The position numbers were made by a program, and so were the translations under genes. A stretch of DNA of 64,000 nt from Roseomonas sp. (GTDB lineage Bacteria > Pseudomonadota > Alphaproteobacteria > Acetobacterales > Acetobacteraceae). The stretch lies in the NCBI GenBank assembly GCA_020249775.1, contig JADCFA010000015.1:1-64000 (forward strand). Reading direction: 5' to 3'. The notes under the pieces were generated by a model. It ran no database searches, was not told the DNA's origin, and worked only from the letters and a program-made list of their open reading frames with translations. Positions 43,954 through 51,747 of the stretch are shown piece by piece (within the stretch, counting starts at the first letter, position 1; every line of letters starts with the position of its first letter).

Positions 43954-46605
43954 ATGCCAAGTTTCGCCACAAGAAATGCATGCGGCCAGGGCGCCATAAA
44001 GCGTCTTATCATACTGAACTTATGCCTTTTCCTGAGCACCCTGCCCGCGGCCGCCCAATCAGCCGCGCAATTCCTGGCCCCGCCAAGCCTGCCACCAAGC
44101 CTGCCCGGCGGCGCTTCTCTGCCCAGCCTCCCGCCCGGCGCCCAGCGCGATATCCTGGCCCGCGTGCTGGAAGCCGCCGCCGCCCCGCCGCCCGCGGCGC
44201 TCCCAGCTGCCGCCACCGCGCCCATCGCCGCGCCCCCCGCGCCACGCCCGGCGCTTTCCAGCATTGAAGCCTTCTTTGCCGAAAGGCTGGAACAGGCTGA
44301 ACTCCGCCAATTCGGCTACGAGACCTTTCGCGGCGGCGCCGCACCGGCGCCGAGCTTCGGCGCCTTGCCGGGTTCCTATATTCTCGGTCCAGGGGACGAA
44401 GTGGTGGTGGCGCTGCGCGGCCGGGCGCGGCAGACGCTCTCGGTCAGGATCGGGCGCGATGGCATGCTATTGCTGCCCGAATTGCCGCCCATCCCCGCAG
44501 CCGGGCGCAGCCTTGCTGATCTGCGCGCCGATATGGAAGGCCGCGCCGCGCGGGAGCTTGGCGGATCAGAGGTCTTCCTTTCCATCGGCGCCATCCGCCA
44601 GATCAGTGTTTTCGTGGGTGGCGAGGTAATGCGCCCTGGCTTTCAAACCCTGACGGCGCTCGCCAGCGTTTTGGATGCGCTGGCGGCGGCTGAGGGGGTG
44701 CGGCGGAGCGGGTCTTTGCGTGCCATCCGGATTGAGGGGCCGGCAGGGTCGCGACAGGTTGATCTCTATCCGCTGCTGGCCGATGCGCCCGGCGAGGCTG
44801 ACCTGACGCTGCGGGAGGGGGAACGCATTCTGGTGCCCCCCTTGGGTGGGGTGGTGGCGATTGCCGGCGATGTCGCGCGGCCCGGCATTTACGAATTGCC
44901 GGCGCGCCAGGGCGCCATGCCGCTGGAAGATGCGCTGGTGCTGGCCGGTGGGCCATTGCGGCCCAGTGGCAATCGGCTTTTGGTGCAGCAAAGCGATGCG
45001 CAGGGGCGGCGGAGTTTTGCCGAGCTTGCCATGACTGCCAGCCTCAGGCGCGGCGATGCGCTGTTGGTCAGGCCGGGGGCGGATGTGGCGGCCAATACCA
45101 TACGCCTGTCCGGGCATGTGGCGATGCCGATCACCCGTGCGGCCAATGGCAGGCAGGGGCTTTCGGTGCGCGCGCTGATTGCGGATCATCGCCAGCTCGG
45201 ACCCGATCCCTATACGCGCTTCGCCGTGGTGCTGCGCCCGGATCAGCGCAGCGGCCAGCGCCATTTGCTGCCCTTTGATCTGGCGCGTGCGCTGGAAGGC
45301 CGTGGCGGGCCGACGCTCCGTGATGGGGATGAGGTGATTGTCTTCTCCCGCGCCGATATCCAATGGCTTTCAAGCGGCGCGCCGCAGCGCGCCTTGCGCG
45401 GCGAGGCAACCGCGATGCAGGGGGGCGAATGCGTGGCGCTGACGCAGCTTGCCCAGGCCGCGCAGGCATCCCCGGCGCGCTTTGCCCATGCTCGGGCCAC
45501 GGGCTTTCCGGAAATGGGTGAGGCGCGCTGCCCGCGCATTTTCCAGGAGGTGCCTGAATTGGCGGGCTTCCTCCTGGATCACGCCGCGCTGGTGACGGGC
45601 GAGGTGCGTGCGCCGGGCCTATACCCCATGATGGACAATACGCCTTTGGCCGATGCGCTGGCCATCGCGGGCGGGGTGACGGCGCTTGGCAACACGAATG
45701 CGCCCGATGTCGCGCAGGCGGTGGCGAACCCGGCCCTGGCGGGGCAAGTGACGCGCGTGAGCCTGGGTGGCGGGGCCAAGCTGGTATCACCGCGCCAGGC
45801 GCTGCGGATACCGCGGCGCGAAGATACGCTGGATAGCGGCCCGGTGCTGTTGCTGGGTGAATTCCGCAACCCCGGCAGCTATGAATTGCGCCGTGGGGAG
45901 CGGCTTTCAGATGCGATCGCACGCGCCGGCGGGCTGACGGCCGAGGCGTTTCCCTATGGCGCGGTCTTCACGCGTGAAAGCGTGCGCCTGCGCCAGCAGG
46001 AAGGCTTTGCGCGCACCGCGCGGGATTTGGAAAGCAGCCTGGTGCAATTGGCCTCAGGCCAGGCGCTGCCTGGTTCTCGGGGTGGCACGGCGGATGTTGG
46101 CGGCGCCATGAAGGCAGGCCGGGAATTGGCCGCGACCTTGCGCGAAGCCCGCGCCGCCGGGCGGGTGGTGGTGGAAGCCAACCCGGTGATCCTGCTGGCG
46201 CGGCCCGATTTGGATATTTTGTTGGAACCAGGCGATGTGCTGGCCATGCCAAAGCGCCCGCAGGATGTGACAGTGGTAGGCGCGGTGCTGAACCCCGGCA
46301 GCCTGCCGTTTCGCCAGGGGTGGCGCGCGGCGGAATACATCCAAGCATCTGGCGGGGCGCAGCGCTTTGCCGATGCATCGCGTGTTTTCGTGGTGATGCC
46401 CAATGGCGAAGCTGCGCCGGCGGGCCAGGGGTTCTTCCAAGGTGGCGGGCCGCCCCTGGCACCGGGGAGCCTTGTCATGCTGCCGCAGGACCCGGCGCCA
46501 TTTGAGACCTGGGGCTATATTCGCGACGTCACGCAGATTTTGGGTCAGCTCACGATTTCATCGCTGGCACTGGCAGTGGTTGCGCGGGAGGCGCGGCGCG
46601 ATTAG
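43954..46605 (+). CDS. Large SLBB-domain polysaccharide export protein
   Basis: 883 residues, more than twice the length of Wza. The signal peptide MPSFATRNACGQGAIKRLIILNLCLFLSTLPAAAQ is followed by a low-complexity Pro/Ala/Ser region, and the Poly_export domain starts at about 145 ('GSYILGPGDEVVVALRG'). Several SLBB beta-grasp repeats follow ('SVFVGGEVMRPGF', 'VVAIAGDVARPGIYELP', 'TIRLSGHVAMPITRA', 'VLLLGEFRNPGSYELRRGERL', 'VTVVGAVLNPGSLP'). It should form the periplasmic and outer-membrane conduit. There is no lipobox. The start is uncertain; an ATG 45 bases upstream is also possible. Confidence 0.85.
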   Translation: MPSFATRNACGQGAIKRLIILNLCLFLSTLPAAAQSAAQFLAPPSLPPSLPGGASLPSLPPGAQRDILARVLEAAAAPPPAALPAAATAPIAAPPAPRPALSSIEAFFAERLEQAELRQFGYETFRGGAAPAPSFGALPGSYILGPGDEVVVALRGRARQTLSVRIGRDGMLLLPELPPIPAAGRSLADLRADMEGRAARELGGSEVFLSIGAIRQISVFVGGEVMRPGFQTLTALASVLDALAAAEGVRRSGSLRAIRIEGPAGSRQVDLYPLLADAPGEADLTLREGERILVPPLGGVVAIAGDVARPGIYELPARQGAMPLEDALVLAGGPLRPSGNRLLVQQSDAQGRRSFAELAMTASLRRGDALLVRPGADVAANTIRLSGHVAMPITRAANGRQGLSVRALIADHRQLGPDPYTRFAVVLRPDQRSGQRHLLPFDLARALEGRGGPTLRDGDEVIVFSRADIQWLSSGAPQRALRGEATAMQGGECVALTQLAQAAQASPARFAHARATGFPEMGEARCPRIFQEVPELAGFLLDHAALVTGEVRAPGLYPMMDNTPLADALAIAGGVTALGNTNAPDVAQAVANPALAGQVTRVSLGGGAKLVSPRQALRIPRREDTLDSGPVLLLGEFRNPGSYELRRGERLSDAIARAGGLTAEAFPYGAVFTRESVRLRQQEGFARTARDLESSLVQLASGQALPGSRGGTADVGGAMKAGRELAATLREARAAGRVVVEANPVILLARPDLDILLEPGDVLAMPKRPQDVTVVGAVLNPGSLPFRQGWRAAEYIQASGGAQRFADASRVFVVMPNGEAAPAGQGFFQGGGPPLAPGSLVMLPQDPAPFETWGYIRDVTQILGQLTISSLALAVVAREARRD

Positions 46606-46688
46606 GGCCTGTGACTGCGTTTGGCTTCAACATCTTCGTAGCTTGAATCGCCGGCGCGGTCGCGGGGGCTTGCGAGCCCTTTGCGGGC

Positions 46689-46704
46689 GCCGCAAGCTTG
46701 CGGC
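46689..46704. repeat. 16-bp perfect palindrome
   Basis: GCCGCAAGCTTGCGGC is fully self-complementary, in the 124-base gap upstream of a Bug gene. It could be an operator or chance in GC-rich DNA. Confidence 0.3.
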
Positions 46705-46729
46705 TGCCATCGGGAAACGGACAGAAAAC

Positions 46730-47722
46730 ATGAGCTTCACTTCAACGCGCCGCGCGATGCTTGCGGCCCTTGCCGCGACGCCAATGCTGTCGCCTTCGCT
46801 GCGCGCGCAGGGCGCCTTCCCCGATAAGCCCATTCGCCTGATTGTGCCCTTCGCGCCGGGCGGCAATTCCGATCTGACAGCGCGCGCCTGCGCGCCGGCC
46901 ATGTCGGCGAAGCTCGGCCAGCCCGTGGTGGTGGAAAATCGCGCCGGCGCGGGCGGCAGTGTCGCCGCGCAGCAGGTCGCGCGGATGCGGGCGGATGGTT
47001 ACACTATTTTACTGGGTTCGAATGGGCCGCTCACGATCAATCCCACCGTGCAGGCCAATCTTGGCTATGACCCGATGCGTGACTTCATGCCGATTGGGCT
47101 TTTTGTGCGCACGCCCATGGTGATTGCCGTGCATCGCAGCCTGCCGGTGCGAACGGTGGCCGAACTTGTCGCGCATTCCAAGGCCAATCCGGGCAAGCTG
47201 GGCTTCGGGTCTTCCGGCATTGCGAGTGCGGCGCATCTTTCGCTTGAGATGTTCAATGCCGCGACCGGGGCAGGCATTACCCATATCCCCTATGGCAGCG
47301 GGGGCGCGCTGACGCCTGATCTGATCTCCGGCACCATATCCGGCGCCATTACGGAAATCTCGACGGCGCTGCCTTTGCACCGGGAAGGCGCGGTGCGGAT
47401 ATTGGCGGTTGCGGCGGCGGATCGCCTGCCGCAAGCGCCCGAATTGCCAACGGCGAATGAGGCTGGTGTTGCCGGTTATCAGGCCGCTGCCTTCGTTGGC
47501 ATTGTGGCGCCGACGGGCCTGCCTGAGCCTGTTGCGAAGGCGCTTGGCGAAGCTGTCGCCGCCGCCGTTGCCGACCCCGCCGTGCGCTCGCGGCTTGAGG
47601 GCATGGGCAGCCTGATGGCAAGCGGGGCGGAGGCAACGCCCCCTGGCTTTGCTGCCTTTCTGCAGCGCGAGACGGCCTGGACGCGTGCAGCGGCGGAACG
47701 CGCGGGGTTGCGGCAGGGGTGA
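46730..47722 (+). CDS. TctC/Bug-family periplasmic solute-binding protein
   Basis: 330 residues. The signal peptide MSFTSTRRAMLAALAATPMLSPSLRAQ has an STRRAML Tat-like motif. The mature start is GAFPDKPIRLIVPFAPGGNSDL, where Asn replaces the usual Gly/Thr in the ligand loop. A longer reading in the same frame overlaps the export gene and is rejected. It is followed by 261 bases with no visible gene. Confidence 0.9.
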   Translation: MSFTSTRRAMLAALAATPMLSPSLRAQGAFPDKPIRLIVPFAPGGNSDLTARACAPAMSAKLGQPVVVENRAGAGGSVAAQQVARMRADGYTILLGSNGPLTINPTVQANLGYDPMRDFMPIGLFVRTPMVIAVHRSLPVRTVAELVAHSKANPGKLGFGSSGIASAAHLSLEMFNAATGAGITHIPYGSGGALTPDLISGTISGAITEISTALPLHREGAVRILAVAAADRLPQAPELPTANEAGVAGYQAAAFVGIVAPTGLPEPVAKALGEAVAAAVADPAVRSRLEGMGSLMASGAEATPPGFAAFLQRETAWTRAAAERAGLRQG

Positions 47723-47983
47723 GCGGGGTGCGTTCTTGCCAGGAGAATGGTTGGTCGAGGTAACAGACAGGAATGGCGCGGTCGGCGCGCGGTTCCAGAA
47801 CCGGCGGCATCGCCCCTTTCGCACCCCTGGGGGATAACAAAAAACGCGCCCATAAGGCTGCCGCTATCGGCGCCGCTGCGGTTGAGGCCGTGCATATTGC
47901 CGGTAGGAGGGAAGTGAAAATGCGCGCGAAGTGCCGCGATGGTGCGACGTGAGCGAAAAAGCGGAGATTCCGCGCGAATAAAG

Positions 47984-48622
47984 TCAGTCCAGTTTCGCCT
48001 GAAGCTGTGTGAGTTCCACCAGAAACCGCTCCGCCGCCAGTGCGGGTGGCCAGGGGCGCCAAGGCTCCCCACCATAATGCGCCGCCAAAGGATCACGCGC
48101 CAATAGCGCCGCGCGAATGCCAAGGGTTTCGCGCATTTCCGCTTCAGTCCAGCCAGCGACATGCACGGCCTCTGCCGCTGCGGCAGCGATATCCGCGGCC
48201 TTATGCGCGCGCTTGTCTTCCACGCCCCAAGGCGGCAGGCGATAGCGCATCGCCACCACGGCAGAAAGACTTGCCTGCAAGGCCGCGAAACGCTCCCCCA
48301 AAAACGGCTTGAGCGGTGAGATACAATCGAAATTGATCAAACCCTCATCGGCATCATGCAGCAATTCGCGCAATTCTTCAGGTGGCGTCAGCCAATGGCG
48401 CGTGCGCTGGCGGCGGAGTTGTAGCACGAAAAGCGCATGCTGCGCGACCGAAAGCGGCTCCGGCCAGATGGAATGCCCGCCCCAGCGAAAAGTGCGCGCA
48501 AGCCCTGTCGCCAGATCCTCATCAGTCCAATCAAAGGGTGTGGGCGAAAGCAGATCCAGCCGCCGCCCGGATGGCAAGCGCACCCAGGCGCGTTCGGGGG
48601 CAGCGGCTTTGCCCAATGCCAT
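47984..48622 (-). CDS. HD-domain phosphohydrolase
   Basis: 212 residues. 'FRWGGHSIWPEPLSVAQHALFV' and 'LLHDADEGLINFDCISPLKPF' supply the H...HD...D metal-binding set of HD-superfamily hydrolases, close to the YfbR/5'-deoxynucleotidase-like group. The ATG at 48620-48622 was preferred; a TTG two codons earlier would overlap the asparaginase stop as TTGA. The nucleotide substrate is unknown. It is translated together with the asparaginase-like gene. Confidence 0.82.
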   Translation of the reverse strand: MALGKAAAPERAWVRLPSGRRLDLLSPTPFDWTDEDLATGLARTFRWGGHSIWPEPLSVAQHALFVLQLRRQRTRHWLTPPEELRELLHDADEGLINFDCISPLKPFLGERFAALQASLSAVVAMRYRLPPWGVEDKRAHKAADIAAAAAEAVHVAGWTEAEMRETLGIRAALLARDPLAAHYGGEPWRPWPPALAAERFLVELTQLQAKLD

Positions 48623-48624
48623 CT

Positions 48625-49620
48625 TCAATAGGTCGCAAAGACGCGCCGGATGCCTTCATTATCCAGCCCCTTGGTCAGCGCCAAGGCAAGCAGGATGCGC
48701 GCCTTTTGCGGGGTCAGGTTATCGGCACTGATAAAACCCGATTTATCGCCGCGCTGTGTGCGGAAAGTGCGCCCTGATCCGGCGCGGCTGGAAAGCACCA
48801 GCTTCACCCCGGCGGCGACAGCTGCTTCACCGGCCTTCACCATGGTGGGCGTGATATAGCCAGGCGCGAAGCCCGCCGTGACAATGCCCTTGGCGCCGGC
48901 GGCAACAAAGGCATCAATCGCCGCGCCATCCGCCCCGGCATAGCAATAGGCAATATCCACACGCGGCAGCGCATCCATGCCCCGCACATCGAATTCCGTA
49001 TCGGGGGCGATCTTGCGGATGGGCTTGCGATACCAGGCGATCATGTCGCCATCGGCATGACCAAGCGCACCGAAATCCACGGTGCGAAAGGTTTGCATGC
49101 GAAGTGTGGAAGTTTTCGTCACATCGCGCGCCGCTTGAATTTCATCATTCAGCAGCACCAGCGCGCCAAGCCCCCGCGCGCCGGGATCAGCCGCGACACG
49201 TATGGCATTGACGATATTCATCGGCCCATCACCCGAAAGCGCGGATGCTGGCCGCTGCGCGCCGACCAGCACCACGGGAATGGAAATCTTCAGCGTGAGC
49301 GAGAGGAAATACGCAGTTTCCTCAAGGCTTGCCGTGCCATGCGTGATGACAATGCCGGCAAGCTTCGGGTCTTCCCCCGCAAGCTTGTGACAAAGCCCCA
49401 GCAATTCCTTCCATTCCGGCCAGGCCAATTGTGTCGAGGGAATGGCGCGGAAGGGCACCGGGACAATATCGGCGACCAGCGCTGCCTCGGGAATGCGCGC
49501 AAGCAGCCCATTCACATCCAGTACGGTTCCATTGGCGAGGTAATCCAGGATATCGAGCGGGCCAGTCCCCATGGAGGAGATGGTGCCCCCCGTGCCAATC
49601 ACGGCAACGCGCGGCTTCAT
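48625..49620 (-). CDS. Asparaginase-family amidohydrolase with altered substrate site
   Basis: 331 residues of the bacterial asparaginase fold. The nucleophile Thr is T10 in GTGGTI, the second Thr T96 in THGTASLEET, and the catalytic Lys K169 in RDVTKTST. In E. coli asparaginase II the second motif is HGTDTMEET, where the Asp holds the substrate amino group. Here it is Ala97. The protein also has 'PSTQLAW' where the family has GSQDM. It probably hydrolyses an amide that lacks the usual alpha-amino group. There is no signal peptide, so it acts in the cytosol. Confidence 0.88.
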   Translation of the reverse strand: MKPRVAVIGTGGTISSMGTGPLDILDYLANGTVLDVNGLLARIPEAALVADIVPVPFRAIPSTQLAWPEWKELLGLCHKLAGEDPKLAGIVITHGTASLEETAYFLSLTLKISIPVVLVGAQRPASALSGDGPMNIVNAIRVAADPGARGLGALVLLNDEIQAARDVTKTSTLRMQTFRTVDFGALGHADGDMIAWYRKPIRKIAPDTEFDVRGMDALPRVDIAYCYAGADGAAIDAFVAAGAKGIVTAGFAPGYITPTMVKAGEAAVAAGVKLVLSSRAGSGRTFRTQRGDKSGFISADNLTPQKARILLALALTKGLDNEGIRRVFATY

Positions 49621-49812
49621 GGCGAAACCCCTGGTGCTGATGCGTTCAGTCTTTCAATCACATGATCAATCATCATCATTTCCCCAAGCATATTCTGAAG
49701 CTGCCAAGCACGGCGCCCCGGTAGCCAGACCCGCAGCGTGGCGGGTTTCGGCAGATCGCGCCATGGCCCGCTTTACCCCGGTGGCAATACCGGGCTCCGC
49801 CCCACTGCCCGG

Positions 49813-50259
49813 CTAATCGGCCTTGCGGTCCAGCACTGCTGTGGTCAGGCGGGAAACGCAAGCAAGCTTGCCATTCGGCCGATGGATTTCCGTCTGCCAG
49901 ACCTGGGTGCGGCGGCCGAGATGAAGCGGCCTGCAAAGCGCGGTCACTGTTTCGCCCTCCGGCACGGCGGAAACGTGATTGGCATTCACCTCAAGCCCCA
50001 CCGCATGCTGGCCTTCAGGCAGGGTCAGGGTGGTGGCGATGCTGCCTAAGGTTTCGGCAAGCACCACGGAAGCCCCGCCATGCAATATGCCATAGGGCTG
50101 CACATGGCGCCGATCCACCGGCATCTCAGCCCGGATGAAATCGGCGCCGACGTCCAGAATACGGATGCCAAAGGCCCCGGGCAGGCTATTCGCCAGCCGG
50201 GCTTCAATCGCGTCAGGGGTTGCGGGGCGTTTCCAGATGCTCATGCCTGATGGTTCCAT
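49813..50259 (-). CDS. PaaI-family hotdog thioesterase
   Basis: A 148-residue single-hotdog protein with 'GILHGGASVVLAETLGSIAT', where Gly-Gly-Ala-Ser and the Glu in AET are the acyl-CoA thioesterase active-site pattern. Two starts compete: MEPSGMSIW (GGAAAGG upstream) and the internal Met five codons later. It is divergent from the glycosyltransferase-PKS-oxoamine synthase operon with 174 bases between starts, so it may help edit or release stalled acyl chains. It could equally serve phenylacetate-like catabolism. Confidence 0.85.
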   Translation of the reverse strand: MEPSGMSIWKRPATPDAIEARLANSLPGAFGIRILDVGADFIRAEMPVDRRHVQPYGILHGGASVVLAETLGSIATTLTLPEGQHAVGLEVNANHVSAVPEGETVTALCRPLHLGRRTQVWQTEIHRPNGKLACVSRLTTAVLDRKAD

Positions 50260-50336
50260 GGGGCCTTTCCGGCATGGTTTCTCGCAGCCTGCTGCCGGAA
50301 AGGAAAGCCTTCTTTGCTGCTGCGCCATTTCCGCGT

Positions 50337-50364
50337 TTGAAACTTTCTTGTTTCATCATAAGAT
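50337..50364 (+). promoter_or_regulatory. Promoter with overlapping inverted repeat for the PKS operon
   Basis: TTGAAA (50337-50342) and TAAGAT (50359-50364) are separated by 16 bases, in the only AT-rich part of the gap. The imperfectly spaced pair TGAAAC/GTTTCA (50338-50343, 50350-50355) is an inverted repeat lying on the -35 and spacer, a natural operator position. The leader to the glycosyltransferase start is about 60 bases. Confidence 0.45.
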
Positions 50365-50433
50365 TACAACATCCCAACCGGGCATTGTGCGCGCTTTGCG
50401 CTTAAGCATGCCCGCGAAGCCAAAGGCGGGCGC

Positions 50434-51741
50434 TTGCGCATTCTGCTCGATATTTCGCGACTGATTTCTGGCACAGCTCGCCCCGTGCCGACCGGCATTG
50501 ATCGCGTCGAATACGCCTATGCGCGCCATTTTCTCGCCCGGGACCCGGCCCGCGTGACCTTCCTGATGAGCGGGCCTTTCCTGCCCCCGGTGGCGCTACC
50601 CCATGCCCTGGTGGCGCGCTTGCTCCAAGCGCTTCAGGCGCTGTGGCGGGGTGCGTCGCAAGCCGATACCGCCTGGGGAGAGGCCCGATGGTTGGCGCGG
50701 CAAGCCCAGGCCCGGTACTGGCTTGGGCGCGGTCGCGGCGCCTTGCGGCAGGCGCTGCAGGGCACTGAGCCTGTGCTGCATTTGCTGGTCTCTCATCGCG
50801 GGGCGGATCGCCCTGGCCCCATTCTGGCGCTCAAGCGCCAGGGCGCGCGCTTCATTCCTTTTGTGCATGATCTGATCCCGATCACCCATCCGGAATACGC
50901 CCCGCCACGGAGCACGAGGCGCCATCAGCGTCGGCTGCAAAGCTTTTCCGATCTGGCGGATGGCATTATCGTCAATTCCGCCGCAACCGGCGCGACTTTG
51001 GCGCCCTATTTGGCGGCGGGTGCGCGCCGGCCCATCCCCGTGCTGCCGGCGCCGCTCGGCCTTGATCCCGTGCTACCCGATAGCGGCTATCCCCGCCCGG
51101 CGGGGCCTTATTTCCTTTGCCTTGGCACCATTGAACCGCGCAAGAATCACCTTTTGTTATTGAATCTTTGGCGTGATTTGGCGGCAACCTTGGGTGATGC
51201 CGCGCCGAAGCTGGTCCTGATCGGCCGTCGCGGTTGGGAGAATGAGAATACCCTGGACATGCTGGAACGCTGCCCCGCCCTTTCCGGCAGAGTGATTGAA
51301 CATGCCGGGCTGCCCGATGCGGCTGTGGCGGGCTTGCTGCAAGGGGCCCGGGCGCTGCTTTTCCCATCCTTCGCGGAAGGCTATGGGCTACCTTTGGCGG
51401 AAGCCCTGGCGCTTGGCGTGCCGGCCATTTGTTCCGACCTGCCGGCGCTGCGTGAGGTTGGCGGGGAAGCGCCGGAGTATCTCGATCCCCTGGATGGCCC
51501 CGGCTGGCGCCGGCTGATCCTGGATTACGCCGCCCCGGATAACGGGCTGAGGCAGGCGCAAATCGCGCGGCTTGCCGCCTGGTCCGCGCCAAGTTGGGAT
51601 GCGCATTTCGCCCTGGTGGACCCCTGGCTGGAAGATTGCGCCAAGGCGGCCCCGCGCGCGGCGGCGGAAGCATCGCCTGCCTTCTCCCCCATGGCGCCCG
51701 CCTCTGCGGCGCTTGCGCCCCAAAGCCTGCCGCGCGGCTGA
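50434..51741 (+). CDS. Glycosyltransferase family 4, first gene of PKS operon
   Basis: A 435-residue GT-B glycosyltransferase. The N-terminal 'ILLDISRLISGTARPVPTGIDRVEYAYAR' is seen in GT4 enzymes of lipid and antigen pathways. The C-terminal donor site has 'YFLCLGTIEPRKNHLLLLNLW' and 'ALLFPSFAEGYGLPLAEALALGVPAICSDLPALREVGG' (E...E motif). The start is TTG preceded by AAGGCGGG; no ATG fits the frame. The stop is six bases before the PKS start, so it is almost certainly co-transcribed and likely glycosylates the PKS-derived lipid. The C-terminal 30 residues are Ala/Pro-rich and may be disordered. Confidence 0.88.
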   Translation: MRILLDISRLISGTARPVPTGIDRVEYAYARHFLARDPARVTFLMSGPFLPPVALPHALVARLLQALQALWRGASQADTAWGEARWLARQAQARYWLGRGRGALRQALQGTEPVLHLLVSHRGADRPGPILALKRQGARFIPFVHDLIPITHPEYAPPRSTRRHQRRLQSFSDLADGIIVNSAATGATLAPYLAAGARRPIPVLPAPLGLDPVLPDSGYPRPAGPYFLCLGTIEPRKNHLLLLNLWRDLAATLGDAAPKLVLIGRRGWENENTLDMLERCPALSGRVIEHAGLPDAAVAGLLQGARALLFPSFAEGYGLPLAEALALGVPAICSDLPALREVGGEAPEYLDPLDGPGWRRLILDYAAPDNGLRQAQIARLAAWSAPSWDAHFALVDPWLEDCAKAAPRAAAEASPAFSPMAPASAALAPQSLPRG

Positions 51742-51747
51742 AAACCC

